Source: Hoeflea_A sp965249925 (GTDB lineage Bacteria > Pseudomonadota > Alphaproteobacteria > Rhizobiales > Rhizobiaceae). From it: a DNA stretch of 64,000 nt. The stretch is taken from positions 6,820,001 through 6,884,000 of the forward strand of contig OZ252260.1 in the NCBI GenBank assembly GCA_965249925.1, read 5' to 3'. Position 1 is the stretch's first letter; each line of letters opens with the position of its first letter. This document shows positions 9,378 to 18,213 of this stretch, one piece after another. The notes under the pieces are model-generated. The model was not told where the DNA came from, did not search any database, and worked only from the letters and a program-made list of their open reading frames with translations. The position numbers and the translations under genes were made by a program.

Positions 9378-11057
9378 CTAACGGTCCCGAAAGCCATTGG
9401 TGATCGGGTAGCGCCGGTCGCGGCCGAAATTCTTGCGGGTGATCTTGACCCCGGGTGCCGACTGCCGCCGCTTGTATTCGGCAATGTAAAGCAGGTGCTC
9501 TACGCGACCGACGAGCTCCGCCGGATGACCGCGTTCGACAATGGCCGCCACGTCCATTTCCTGTTCGACCAGGCACTCCAGGATATCGTCGAGAACAGGA
9601 TAGGGCGGCAGGGAATCCTGATCGGTCTGGTCGGGTCGCAGTTCCGCCGAGGGCGCCTTTTCAATGATATTGACCGGGATCACCTCCCCCGACGGACCGA
9701 GCGCCCCGGGCGGCACGTTGTCGTTGCGCCAGCGCGACAGGCCGTAAACCTGCATCTTGTAAAGATCCTTGATCGGATTGAAGCCACCGTTCATGTCTCC
9801 GTAGAGCGTCGCGTAACCGACCGACATCTCGGATTTGTTCCCGGTGGTAACCACCATCGAACCGAACTTGTTGGAGATCGCCATCAGGATCGTTCCGCGA
9901 GTTCGGCTTTGCAGGTTTTCCTCGGTGACGCCCTCATTGGTGCCATGGAACAGCTCCGCGAGCGCGTTTGAAAACCCGTTGACCGGCTCTTCGATCGGTA
10001 CGACATCATAACGACAGCCGAGCGCCCTTGCGCACCGCTCGGCGTCTTGGATCGACTTGTCGGATGTATAGCGGTAGGGCAGCATCACCGCCCTCACCCG
10101 CTCCTCGCCGAGCGCATCGACCGAGAGCGCCGCGCACAATGCGCTGTCTATACCACCGGAAAGGCCGAGCACCACGTTTTTGAAGCCGTTCTTGTTGACG
10201 TAGTCGCGCAGGCCCAACATGCAGGCCCGGTAGTCGGCTTCCTGGCTGTCCGGCAGGCGCGACATCGGTCCGTCCGTGCAGACCCACCCTTCGGCCTCGC
10301 GGCGCCAGGTGGTCACCACGGTCTGCGCCTCGAACTGGCTCATTTGGAACGCAAGCGACTTATCAACGTTCAATCCGAAGCTGGCGCCGTCAAACACTAA
10401 TTCGTCCTGCCCGCCGGTCTGGTTGGCAAAGACCAGCGGCAGGCCGCTCTCAATGACCTGACGCAGCGCCACCTGTTGGCGCACGTCGGTCTTTTCGCGG
10501 TAGTAGGGTGAACCATTGGCGACAAGCAGCAGTTCTGCGCCGGTTTCGGCAAGCGTCTCACACACCCCGAAATCGCCCCAGATGTCCTCACAGACCGGAA
10601 GACCGATACGAACGCCTCGGAAATTGACCGGGCCCGGCATCGGCCCGACGTCGAACACCCGCTTTTCGTCGAACTCGCTGTAATTCGGCAGGTCGACCTT
10701 ATAGCGTTCGGCCACGATACGACCGCCATCGAGCAGAACGACGGCATTGTAGCGCCCGTCGGACGTTTGCCGCGGCACGCCGACGACGATCCCTGGTCCG
10801 CCGTCGGCCGTGTCCTGTGCCAGGGCGTCGACCGCGCGATCACAGGCGCGCATAAAGGCCGGTTTCAGGACCAGGTCCTCCGGCGGATAGCCGGATAAAA
10901 ACAGCTCGGTGAACAACACCAGATCAGCACCATGCCGGGCTGCGTCGGCGCGTGCCTTGCGCGCCAGATCGAGATTGCCGGAAACATCGCCCACCTTCGG
11001 ATTTTCCTGAGCGATGGCGATGCGAAGAATATCGGTGAGGTCGGCTGTCTGGGTCAT
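9378..11057 (-). CDS. nadE: Glutamine-dependent NAD+ synthetase
   Basis: A 559-residue two-domain NadE catalysing the last step of NAD biosynthesis: nicotinic acid adenine dinucleotide plus ATP and glutamine to NAD+. The N-terminal nitrilase-type glutaminase has its Glu-Lys-Cys triad at E51, K120 and C156. The C-terminal ATP pyrophosphatase-type synthetase begins near residue 280 with the P-loop S-G-G-I-D-S at 300-305. Length matches the glutamine-dependent bacterial form. It ends 15 bases from the convergent TauE/SafE gene and is preceded by only 43 bases after the hemerythrin-like gene on the same strand, so it may be read from a common transcript. Confidence 0.95.
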   Translation of the reverse strand: MTQTADLTDILRIAIAQENPKVGDVSGNLDLARKARADAARHGADLVLFTELFLSGYPPEDLVLKPAFMRACDRAVDALAQDTADGGPGIVVGVPRQTSDGRYNAVVLLDGGRIVAERYKVDLPNYSEFDEKRVFDVGPMPGPVNFRGVRIGLPVCEDIWGDFGVCETLAETGAELLLVANGSPYYREKTDVRQQVALRQVIESGLPLVFANQTGGQDELVFDGASFGLNVDKSLAFQMSQFEAQTVVTTWRREAEGWVCTDGPMSRLPDSQEADYRACMLGLRDYVNKNGFKNVVLGLSGGIDSALCAALSVDALGEERVRAVMLPYRYTSDKSIQDAERCARALGCRYDVVPIEEPVNGFSNALAELFHGTNEGVTEENLQSRTRGTILMAISNKFGSMVVTTGNKSEMSVGYATLYGDMNGGFNPIKDLYKMQVYGLSRWRNDNVPPGALGPSGEVIPVNIIEKAPSAELRPDQTDQDSLPPYPVLDDILECLVEQEMDVAAIVERGHPAELVGRVEHLLYIAEYKRRQSAPGVKITRKNFGRDRRYPITNGFRDR

Positions 11058-11099
11058 GGTCGCCGTGTATCGTGCATGAGCCGGTGGTGCAAGCCGGTG

Positions 11100-11690
11100 C
11101 TAGATCAAGGCCGCGCCATCGGCATCCCGATCAAGCACCAACGGAATGATGAGATCCTCCTCATCCTCCAGATGCCGCATCAGGCCCGCCACAAGGCGGT
11201 CCGCCTTCTTCCCGTAAGCCTCGGCAGCAAACAGCATCGTATCGCCGCCCTTGTCCAACGATTCCAGAAAATGCTTCACGGCAACCGCATTGTCTTCGAG
11301 CAAGCCGTGGATCACATGGTGATCGCTGTCGAGGATCTCGAAGCCTCGCTGCAGCCTTGGCTCGGCGGCACGAAACATCGGAAAGTAATGAACATCCTCG
11401 ATATTGTGATGGGCTTCCAGGTCGGACAAAAGGTATTGCAGCCGTGGGGCAAACCACTCGGCAAATGGCTTTGGATCGATTTCCCCTTCGCGCAGGTTGC
11501 TGATGCTGCCGCTGAGTTGCTCGCTGAGTTGGCGAAAGAAATTATGCCTCTGCAGCCAAAACCGGCTCATCGCCGACAGCGCACCCGGTCGACGCCAGCT
11601 GTCCCGCGGATAGCGTACCTTCAGAAATTGAAGATCTTCCGGCAAGCCTCGACGAACGAACAACAAGTCGCTGTCGGGGTCATCGTTCAC
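11100..11690 (-). CDS. Hemerythrin-like domain protein
   Basis: A 196-residue all-helical protein with a hemerythrin/HHE-type pattern: a His near residue 48, H-H-x-x-E-D-x-H-Y-F-P around 92, D-H-H near 120 and H-L-E-D-E-E-D-L-I-I-P near 170. These are the right spacing to bind a di-iron centre. Such proteins sense or store oxygen, NO or iron, or help repair iron centres; which one applies here is not shown. The start is the GTG at 11690, which overlaps the dgkA stop in a classic GTGA arrangement; a TTG one codon earlier is also in frame. AGGTGG about ten bases upstream can serve as ribosome-binding site. Translational coupling to dgkA is likely. Confidence 0.75.
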   Translation of the reverse strand: MNDDPDSDLLFVRRGLPEDLQFLKVRYPRDSWRRPGALSAMSRFWLQRHNFFRQLSEQLSGSISNLREGEIDPKPFAEWFAPRLQYLLSDLEAHHNIEDVHYFPMFRAAEPRLQRGFEILDSDHHVIHGLLEDNAVAVKHFLESLDKGGDTMLFAAEAYGKKADRLVAGLMRHLEDEEDLIIPLVLDRDADGAALI

Positions 11691-12043
11691 CAAATCAAGC
11701 CCACCTTATCCAGGATCGCGAAAATCCATATGGAGCCCGCCAGGACAATGGACAGCAGTACGGCCGCAGATCCGCAATCCTTCGCGACTTTTATCTCGTC
11801 CATGTATTTGTGGGAAAGCGCATCGCATACCGCCTCAATACCCGTGTTGAGCAACTCCACCACCATCAACAGTATGACGGAGCCGGTCAACGCGACAAAC
11901 TCGAACACGCTGTCGGCCAGCAGCGCCGCCACCGGGACGGACACAAAGAACATCAGCATCTCTTCGCGGAACGCCGCCTCGTGGCGCGTCACGTATACCA
12001 GGCCGTTCCAGGAGTTCTGCAAAGCGTTGATGATTCTCTGCAT
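11687..12043 (-). CDS. dgkA: Diacylglycerol kinase
   Basis: A 118-residue, three-helix inner-membrane DgkA that phosphorylates diacylglycerol to phosphatidic acid, recycling lipid released during periplasmic glucan modification. Signature features are A-F-R-E-E (around residue 24), V-E-L-L-N-T-G-I-E-A-V-C-D (around 62-74) with the catalytic and metal-binding glutamates, and K-V-A-K-D-C-G-S-A-A-V. The size is exactly that of the E. coli type. Its stop overlaps the start of the hemerythrin-like gene by four bases. Confidence 0.92.
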   Translation of the reverse strand: MQRIINALQNSWNGLVYVTRHEAAFREEMLMFFVSVPVAALLADSVFEFVALTGSVILLMVVELLNTGIEAVCDALSHKYMDEIKVAKDCGSAAVLLSIVLAGSIWIFAILDKVGLIW

Positions 12044-12123
12044 GACCGTCTCGAATCAGTGCGTTTCCGCGTGCACGCTAACAAAACAGCAATGATCGCC
12101 ATATTAACAGCCACGGCAGGCGA

Positions 12124-12510
12124 TCATGGTGTTTGGCGCACGTCCGCGGGGATGTCATAGTAGTCGCCCTTGTCGGCACAATAAATGTGTTTGGCAAGAC
12201 GCAAACCCGTCGCGCCGTCGAGGCTGCCTGCGAGCACCGCGGTGAAATCGTCCCTTTGGTTCTTCCAGAACAGCGCCGAGCCGCAGGTTTTGCAGAATCC
12301 GCGCTTGGCTTCCTCACTCGATCGGTACCAGGTCAAGTTTTCCTCGCCCTCGATCACAAGCGCGCCGTCCGGAATGTCTGTCGCCGCATAATAGTGCCCG
12401 GACTGCTTTCGGCATTGGGTACAATGGCAGGCCACAACATCGCTGATCGGTCCGCTAGCATGATAGCGAACCGCCCCGCAGAGACATGAACCGCTGTATG
12501 TCTGAGTCAT
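12124..12510 (-). CDS. GFA-family (CENP-V/Gfa) zinc-binding protein
   Basis: A 128-residue GFA domain protein related to glutathione-dependent formaldehyde-activating enzyme. The zinc-binding cysteines stand out: C-L-C-G-A-V near residue 9, C-H-C-T-Q-C-R near 32 and F-C-K-T-C-G-S-A near 70. The start is set to the ATG at 12510, which is preceded by GGAGAA on the coding strand; the frame runs 23 codons further upstream without an obvious signal. Most GFA proteins have no proven formaldehyde activity, so the reaction is unassigned. It is a single gene between dgkA and the DAHP synthase gene on the same strand. Confidence 0.85.
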   Translation of the reverse strand: MTQTYSGSCLCGAVRYHASGPISDVVACHCTQCRKQSGHYYAATDIPDGALVIEGEENLTWYRSSEEAKRGFCKTCGSALFWKNQRDDFTAVLAGSLDGATGLRLAKHIYCADKGDYYDIPADVRQTP

Positions 12511-12664
12511 TGTTTTCTCCGGCACATCCAATAATCCTGTGCCGGAGACTGAAACGCCCGCTTTGCAAAAACAAACCAATTCTTTTGACCGACCGATCGA
12601 AATCCCTGAACGGTCTCATGGCAATGAGCAAAGCCGGTCACGTTGGTCACGTTAACCGCGGTCG

Positions 12665-14044
12665 TTAGCCGATCGCTGCCACGCGTGAATCACGGTCGCG
12701 TCCGCCTTTCATCAATTCCGCCACCAAGAACGCCAATTCGAGTGCCTGGTCGGCATTGAGCCGCGGATCGCAATGGGTATGGTAGCGGTCCGAAAGGTCT
12801 TCAGCGGTGACAGATCGGGCACCGCCTGTGCATTCGGTCACGTTCTTGCCGGTCATCTCGATATGGATGCCACCCGGATGGGTGCCTTCGGCGCGGTGGA
12901 TCTGGAAAAAACTCTCCACCTCCGACAGGACGCGCTCGAACGGCCGGGTCTTGTAATCGTTGATGGTTATGGTGTTGCCGTGCATCGGATCGCATGACCA
13001 CACGACCTTCTTGCCCTCGCGCTCGATCGCTCGAATGAGGGCCGGCAGATGATCGGCGACCTTGTCGTGTCCAAACCGGGTAATCAGCGTCAGACGACCG
13101 GGTTCATTCTCCGGATTAAGCAGGTCGGTCAATTGCAGCAGCACGTCGGGATCCAGCGACGGTCCACACTTGAGGCCCAGCGGATTCTTGATGCCACGGC
13201 AGAATTCAACGTGTGCATGGTCCGGCTGCCGGGTGCGGTCGCCGATCCAGATCAGATGCCCGGACGTTCCATACCAGTCGCCGGATGTCGAATCCGTACG
13301 GGTGAGTGACTGCTCATAACCAAGCAGCAGCGCCTCGTGACTGGTGAAAAACTCCGTTTCGCGCAGCCGATGATGCGTTTCGGTGGTAATGCCGATGGCG
13401 CGCATGAAATCCATGGTCTCGGAAATTCTGTCGGCCAGTCTGCGGTAGCGTTCCGCCTGTGGGCTGTCTTTGACAAAACCAAGCATCCACTGGTGCACGT
13501 TGTCGAGATTGGCGTAACCACCCTGAGCGAAGGCACGCAGCAGGTTCAGTGTCGCGGCCGATTGACGATAGGCCATCACCTGGCGCTGCGGATCCGGGAC
13601 ACGCGCGTCGGTGGTGAACTCGATACCGTTGATGATGTCGCCGCGATAGCTCGGCAGTTCGACGTCACCCTTCTTCTCCACATTAGAGGATCGCGGTTTG
13701 GCGAACTGTCCGGCGATCCGGCCGACCTTGACGACCGGTTGCTGGGCACCGAACGTCAGAACGACGGCCATCTGTAGAAAAACACGAAAAAAATCGCGGA
13801 TATTATCGGCCCCATGTTCCGCGAAGCTCTCCGCGCAATCGCCGCCTTGAAGCAGGAAACCGCGGCCGTTGGCAACATCCCCGAGGCGTTCGCGCAATTG
13901 CCTCGCCTCGCCGGCAAACACCAGTGGCGGATAGGTTGCAAGCCGTTCCTCGGTCGCCGCCAGGGCAGCCTGATCCGGGTAATCCGGAACCTGCAGAATG
14001 GGTTTGCTGCGCCAACTGTGGGGTGTCCAGTTCTGTACCATCAT
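12665..14044 (-). CDS. 3-deoxy-7-phosphoheptulonate (DAHP) synthase, class II
   Basis: A 459-residue class II (plant-type) DAHP synthase, catalysing condensation of phosphoenolpyruvate and erythrose 4-phosphate, the first step of the shikimate pathway. Diagnostic stretches include L-L-Q-G-G-D-C-A-E-S-F, R-I-A-G-Q-F-A-K-P-R, S-A-A-T-L-N-L-L-R-A-F and W-S-C-D-P-M-H-G-N-T. The start is one of two adjacent ATGs (14044 and 14041) following AGGTGAG; a GTG six codons further upstream is less likely. This is often the only DAHP synthase in Hyphomicrobiales. Between it and the GFA gene, a 9-base tandem repeat occurs at 12636-12653. Confidence 0.93.
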   Translation of the reverse strand: MMVQNWTPHSWRSKPILQVPDYPDQAALAATEERLATYPPLVFAGEARQLRERLGDVANGRGFLLQGGDCAESFAEHGADNIRDFFRVFLQMAVVLTFGAQQPVVKVGRIAGQFAKPRSSNVEKKGDVELPSYRGDIINGIEFTTDARVPDPQRQVMAYRQSAATLNLLRAFAQGGYANLDNVHQWMLGFVKDSPQAERYRRLADRISETMDFMRAIGITTETHHRLRETEFFTSHEALLLGYEQSLTRTDSTSGDWYGTSGHLIWIGDRTRQPDHAHVEFCRGIKNPLGLKCGPSLDPDVLLQLTDLLNPENEPGRLTLITRFGHDKVADHLPALIRAIEREGKKVVWSCDPMHGNTITINDYKTRPFERVLSEVESFFQIHRAEGTHPGGIHIEMTGKNVTECTGGARSVTAEDLSDRYHTHCDPRLNADQALELAFLVAELMKGGRDRDSRVAAIG

Positions 14045-14146
14045 ACTCACCTGAAGTCTCACTGTCCCAAGCGCGGGCTTATAACGGCAATCGGAACCGA
14101 ATGCCAGCGTTGCGGCAAATAATCGGGGTCCGTCGGCCTGGCCGCA

Positions 14147-14947
14147 TTACATTGACTGGCGCCGCGCCGCGGTGCGGCGCCGGTAGGCAAAATAGATCGC
14201 CTGCCAGACCAGGGACGCGGCAAGTGAAAGGGCGAAACCCAGCGGCACGCCGAAAGGCACGAACAGGGTGTGGGCGCACACCACGAAGATGACAAGACTG
14301 GGCATGCCGTACGGAAAGCCCTTGACGATGGAATAGGCGTCTTGCGCGGAGTACTGGACGTGAACGATGACCAGTACCGGAAACAGAGTGATGGGAAAGC
14401 CGGCCAGCAGGCCCGACCACCGCGGCCCGATCAAGTCGGCGGCTTCGGTCACCGCCAGCACTACAAAAACCGCAAAAGCCGCGCGTGCGGCCAGAACCGT
14501 CCAGGTAGCACGGACGCGAGCGGGAATGCCTGTCACTCTAACCCAGCGTAAAGCGACGACGGACACGGCGGCGCAGGCCAGCACCAACACGGTCCCGGAC
14601 CAAACCTCGAGGTCGAGTTGCGAGATCACAACTGCCGACAGCAAGAAACCACCCAGCGAACCTGTGATGGCGGCGGCCGCTTGGTATCGCGTTGCCAGGC
14701 TGGAGAGGCGCCAGAAGGCGAGGTTCGAACACAGCGTCGCCGCAAGACCACCGAGTGCATACGGCGCGGCGCCGGCTACAAAGGCCGGGCCTTCCTGAAG
14801 GCCGACGAAGAAGAATATGATGGCAATGCCGAGCGGCAATCCCGCCAGGATACCCGCCAACATCGGCCCGCCACGCTCGGCGATGGCCGACAAGCCGAGC
14901 ACCGTGCCGACGGTTGCAACGATCTTGACAAGCAAAAGCGATGACAC
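14147..14947 (-). CDS. Multi-pass membrane protein with internal duplication, unknown function
   Basis: A 266-residue protein with about eight hydrophobic segments. I do not recognise a named family. The sequence is clearly an internal repeat: residues 26-40 (G-G-P-M-L-A-G-I-L-A-G-L-P-L-G) match 173-187 (I-G-P-R-W-S-G-L-L-A-G-F-P-I-T), and the resemblance continues for another 25-30 residues, ending in A-P-Y-A-L-G-G versus F-P-Y-G-M-P-S. Two-fold duplicated membrane proteins of this size are often transporters or permeases, but no substrate or partner is evident. The start is a GTG behind a G-rich stretch. The next gene upstream on the same strand ends 30 bases before it, so the two may share a transcript. 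Confidence 0.7.
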   Translation of the reverse strand: MSSLLLVKIVATVGTVLGLSAIAERGGPMLAGILAGLPLGIAIIFFFVGLQEGPAFVAGAAPYALGGLAATLCSNLAFWRLSSLATRYQAAAAITGSLGGFLLSAVVISQLDLEVWSGTVLVLACAAVSVVALRWVRVTGIPARVRATWTVLAARAAFAVFVVLAVTEAADLIGPRWSGLLAGFPITLFPVLVIVHVQYSAQDAYSIVKGFPYGMPSLVIFVVCAHTLFVPFGVPLGFALSLAASLVWQAIYFAYRRRTAARRQSM

Positions 14948-14977
14948 GACCGCCCCCGATCCGCTGTCGGCGCGCCG

Positions 14978-15604
14978 TCAGACGAAGGCCACGCCCCTCT
15001 CCTCCAGCAGCGTATCGAACAGAGTACGCTGATGGTCTGGCACGGGGACCGCACGCGAATAGACCGGCGCGTGCCGGTCGACATGTACCGGGCGCTCAAA
15101 TCCGTCCGTGCTGTGCAGGAAATCCAAGACGCCCGATCGTCCGAATTCGTGCATGAAACCCTGCATGACCGCATCGAGGTAGGATTGCAGGATCGGTGCG
15201 CCGGGGTCATGCGGCGCCTCGTTGGTATGGGCTTCATAGACGTAGACGGTACATCCTTGGGGGACGTCTATGTCGGTCTCGACACGGTCTATGCCGACAG
15301 GTACCCGGTCATAGGCCGCCTCCCGCTGGTCGACCTCTGGCAAATGATCCAGGCGGTCGAAGACCAGCAGCCCGTCGATGGCGTGACCACCCCGCTGCCA
15401 CGCGCTGAGCATGGACAGGTGGCGCCTTGGATCGGTGTTCTTGCGTGGACGCCAGCAACGCCGCCACCCGTTCAGCCGGGCCGGAACGGCCGCCACGTAG
15501 TCGGTCTGCAGAGTGGCCCGATTGACCAGGGATCCGTAACCGAAATAGGCAACGACCGGCCCCTCGTCCATGGCGCGTTTCAAAGAGACCGGGATTTCCG
15601 TCAT
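14978..15604 (-). CDS. Gamma-glutamylcyclotransferase-like protein
   Basis: A 208-residue protein with a GGCT/AIG2-like fold. Members release 5-oxoproline from gamma-glutamyl peptides, some from glutathione. The substrate loop Y-F-G-Y-G-S-L is at residues 20-26, and a D-Q-R-E-A-A-Y-D-R segment near 90-98 supplies the conserved glutamate. An AAAGG lies eight bases before the ATG. The first gene of the small leftward pair with the membrane protein, it is divergent from the alpha/beta hydrolase; the shared 94-base interval contains a MerR-type promoter pointing the other way. The true substrate is not determined by sequence. Confidence 0.75.
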   Translation of the reverse strand: MTEIPVSLKRAMDEGPVVAYFGYGSLVNRATLQTDYVAAVPARLNGWRRCWRPRKNTDPRRHLSMLSAWQRGGHAIDGLLVFDRLDHLPEVDQREAAYDRVPVGIDRVETDIDVPQGCTVYVYEAHTNEAPHDPGAPILQSYLDAVMQGFMHEFGRSGVLDFLHSTDGFERPVHVDRHAPVYSRAVPVPDHQRTLFDTLLEERGVAFV

Positions 15605-15676
15605 GTTGTGACCTTTTCTGCTGACCGATGGCTAGCGCCGGATTTGTCTTTGTTCAACAAAAAACCGCACAAGGAG

Positions 15677-15707
15677 TTGACTTTGACGTAAACGTCAATG
15701 GTAACGT
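15677..15707 (+). promoter_or_regulatory. Candidate MerR-type promoter with 16-base palindromic operator
   Basis: A -35 element TTGACT (15677-15682) and a -10 element TAACGT (15702-15707) are separated by an unusually long 19-base spacer. The spacer holds the palindrome TTGACGTAAACGTCAA (15683-15698), with perfect 7-base arms around a 2-base centre. This geometry, operator inside an overlong spacer, is the hallmark of promoters activated by MerR-family regulators. The sequence resembles sites I recall for LiuR-like regulators of branched-chain amino acid catabolism, but that identity is from memory and no MerR gene is in the window. It lies just before the alpha/beta hydrolase and argues for a start at 15743. 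Confidence 0.5.
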
Positions 15708-15742
15708 CCATGCGAGCCGTGCAGAAAAACCGGATTCAATCT

Positions 15743-16684
15743 ATGAATATCTCATCGCAGCACGCTGAAAAACAGGCACAATTTATCGATCTCCCTCGAG
15801 AAGCCACCGCCGATACACCGGAAAACGAACGAAGCGTCCACTTTGAGACCGACGACGGTTTCACGCTGGCCGGAACGTTGTTCACCGCCGAACCCACTGC
15901 AAAAGACGGCACCGGTCCTCTCGTGCTCATTTCATCGGCGACCGGTGCGCCGCGTGGATTCTATGCTGCGTTCGCCCGCGCGCTGGTGGGTGTCGGATGC
16001 CCCGCGGTGCTGACCTATGATTATCGCGGCATGCCCGCTTCACCGCGTCCCGACGGCTGGACCGGCCGCATCAACATGCGCGACTGGGCGCATTACGACA
16101 TGCCGGCAGCCATGGCATTTCTCGATCAACAGGTGCCCGGTCACGAGATGGTCGGTGTCGGCCAGTCTTTTGGTGGCCAGGCGTTGGGCATTTGCGGAAA
16201 TCCGGGACGCTTTGAGCGCTACTGCATGGTGGCCAGCCTGTCCGGCTACTGGCGCGGAACCGACACTCCGTGGCGCAACGTCCTGACGATGAATCTGCTT
16301 GGACTGCCGGTGACCACAGTCTTTGGCAAGACCGTGCCGTGGATGGGTCTCGGCGAAAGCATTCCGGCCAGTGTCTTCAGGGACTGGACCCGATGGTGCA
16401 ACCATCCTGAATACTTCTTCGACGATCCGTCCGTAGGTGCGCGAGCCGGTTACGCCACCGTGCAGCTGCCCATTCTCTCGGTCGGCATGACAGATGATCC
16501 ATGGGGAACACCGCGCGCCGTCGACGGACTCATGAAGCACTATGTCAACGCACCGATCGACAGGATCTGGCTGTCGCCGGAGGAAGCGGGCGGACAACCC
16601 ATCGGTCATTTGGGTTTCTTCCGCTCACGTTTTCGCGATACGCTCTGGCCCAACGTCATCGAATGGATTGCCGACGGGCGATGA
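15743..16684 (+). CDS. Alpha/beta-fold hydrolase
   Basis: A 313-residue alpha/beta hydrolase, probably an esterase of unknown substrate. The nucleophile elbow G-Q-S-F-G-G is at 140-145 with Ser142, an Asp is plausible in the segment T-D-D-P-W near 260, and the His is likely that of P-I-G-H-L-G-F-F near 290. The oxyanion region is S-S-A-T-G-A-P-R-G. The frame is open from ATGs at 15698 and 15710, but those sit inside the palindromic promoter element, so I prefer the ATG at 15743 even though its ribosome-binding site is weak. It converges on gor with seven bases between the genes. Confidence 0.78.
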   Translation: MNISSQHAEKQAQFIDLPREATADTPENERSVHFETDDGFTLAGTLFTAEPTAKDGTGPLVLISSATGAPRGFYAAFARALVGVGCPAVLTYDYRGMPASPRPDGWTGRINMRDWAHYDMPAAMAFLDQQVPGHEMVGVGQSFGGQALGICGNPGRFERYCMVASLSGYWRGTDTPWRNVLTMNLLGLPVTTVFGKTVPWMGLGESIPASVFRDWTRWCNHPEYFFDDPSVGARAGYATVQLPILSVGMTDDPWGTPRAVDGLMKHYVNAPIDRIWLSPEEAGGQPIGHLGFFRSRFRDTLWPNVIEWIADGR

Positions 16685-16691
16685 GCAATCG

Positions 16692-18083
16692 CTACCCCAC
16701 GCGCTCGCCGTTCTTTACCCGGTAGGTCGGCTGATACATGGTAACCAGTTCCTCAGCCGCGGTTGGGTGTACGGCCATGGTTCGGTCGAAGTGGTCTTTG
16801 GTGCAACCAGCCTTGAGCGGAATCGCCAGCACCTGAGCCAGTTCCCCCGCATCGGGCCCGAGGATGTGGGCGCCGATGACCTTTCGGTCGGCACCGTTCA
16901 CAACCAGTTTCATGATCGATCTTTCCTGGCGCCCGGAGAGGGTATGCTTCATCGGGCGAAACTCGGCACGATATATCTCCAGGTCTTCAAACTGCTGCGC
17001 GGCGGCATCCTCGGAAAGGCCGACGGTGCCGATTTCCGGCTGTGAGAAGACGGCAGTGGCAATCAGGTCGTGATCGGGACGTGTGGGGTTGTCGCGAAAC
17101 GCCGTTTCGACAACGCACATGGCTTCATGGATCGCTACCGGAGTGAGCTGCACCCGATCGGTGACATCGCCAACCGAAAAGATGTTTTCCTGGCTGGTCC
17201 GCATGTATTCGTCGACGATCACCGCCCCGTTGGTATCCATCTCGACACCGGCCCGTTCAAGACCAAGGTCGCCGGTGTTGGGAATGCGGCCGATCGCCAG
17301 CATTGCCTCATCGACTTTCAGATTCTTGCCTTCGGATGTGGTGACGTCCAGTCGGGCATCGGCCGAGCGGACAATCCTGCGGATGACTTCCTCACACAGA
17401 ATGCGGATGCCTTTTTCTTCCATCATGCGATGCAGATTGCGGCGCAGGTCCATGTCAAAGTTCTTCAGAATCTCCGCGCCGCGATAGATCAGCGTGGTTT
17501 CGACCCCGAGACCATGAAAGATATTGGCGAATTCAACCGCGATATAGCCCCCGCCAGCGATCAGAATGGCGCGCGGCAGTTTCTCAAGGTGGAAAGCTTC
17601 GTTGGACGAGATCGCCAGCTCGTGCCCTTCCAACTCTTCCACCATGTTGGGATGCCCGCCGACGGCGACCAGGATCTTGTCGGCTGTCACCACCTGGTTG
17701 GTTGCGGTCAGGCGGATGCTGTGCGGATCGACCAGTTCGGCGCGGCTTTCGAAGATTTCGGCACCGGCATTCCCCAGCCCCATTTTGTAGAGACCTTCCA
17801 ACCGGCTTATTTCGCGATCCTTGTTGCGGATGAGGGTCGGCCAATCGAAACGGCTTTCACCGACAGTCCAGCCGTATCCGGCGGCGTCCTCGAGTTCTTC
17901 AGACACATGCGATGCGTAAACGAACAGCTTCTTGGGGACACAGCCGCGGATAACGCAAGTGCCGCCGTAGCGATACTCCTCCGCTATCCCGACCCGCTTG
18001 CCCATGCCGGCCACAAGCCGGGCTGCCCGAACGCCGCCCGAACCGCCGCCGATCACAAAAAAATCGTAGTCGTACTTGGCCAT
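16692..18083 (-). CDS. gor: Glutathione-disulfide reductase
   Basis: A 463-residue FAD-dependent pyridine nucleotide-disulfide oxidoreductase that reduces oxidised glutathione with NADPH in the cytoplasm. The FAD-binding G-G-G-S-G-G is at 12-17, the redox-active pair is C43-V-I-R-G-C48, the NADPH-binding loop A-G-G-G-Y-I-A-V-E-F is mid-protein, and the C-terminal H-P-T-A-A-E-E contributes the catalytic His. Length matches the bacterial enzyme. It is preceded on the same strand by a DUF2059 gene and rpiA, an arrangement (rpiA, DUF2059, gor) that I recall as common in Hyphomicrobiales. Confidence 0.95.
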   Translation of the reverse strand: MAKYDYDFFVIGGGSGGVRAARLVAGMGKRVGIAEEYRYGGTCVIRGCVPKKLFVYASHVSEELEDAAGYGWTVGESRFDWPTLIRNKDREISRLEGLYKMGLGNAGAEIFESRAELVDPHSIRLTATNQVVTADKILVAVGGHPNMVEELEGHELAISSNEAFHLEKLPRAILIAGGGYIAVEFANIFHGLGVETTLIYRGAEILKNFDMDLRRNLHRMMEEKGIRILCEEVIRRIVRSADARLDVTTSEGKNLKVDEAMLAIGRIPNTGDLGLERAGVEMDTNGAVIVDEYMRTSQENIFSVGDVTDRVQLTPVAIHEAMCVVETAFRDNPTRPDHDLIATAVFSQPEIGTVGLSEDAAAQQFEDLEIYRAEFRPMKHTLSGRQERSIMKLVVNGADRKVIGAHILGPDAGELAQVLAIPLKAGCTKDHFDRTMAVHPTAAEELVTMYQPTYRVKNGERVG

Positions 18084-18213
18084 TCCCCCATCCGCTTTTC
18101 TGCACGCTGTCTGATACAGCCTTTTCCTGCAACGCTACCCTCGACCAGGATCGGCGACCGCGGCTAAGGCCAGGCCCCGCTTCCTGATCTCGCGTTCCAT
18201 ACAAGAGAAGCGC

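Noticed and set aside
12636..12653. Tandem 9-base repeat GGTCACGTT after the DAHP synthase gene
   Set aside because: Only two units and no associated gene or structure; most likely chance.
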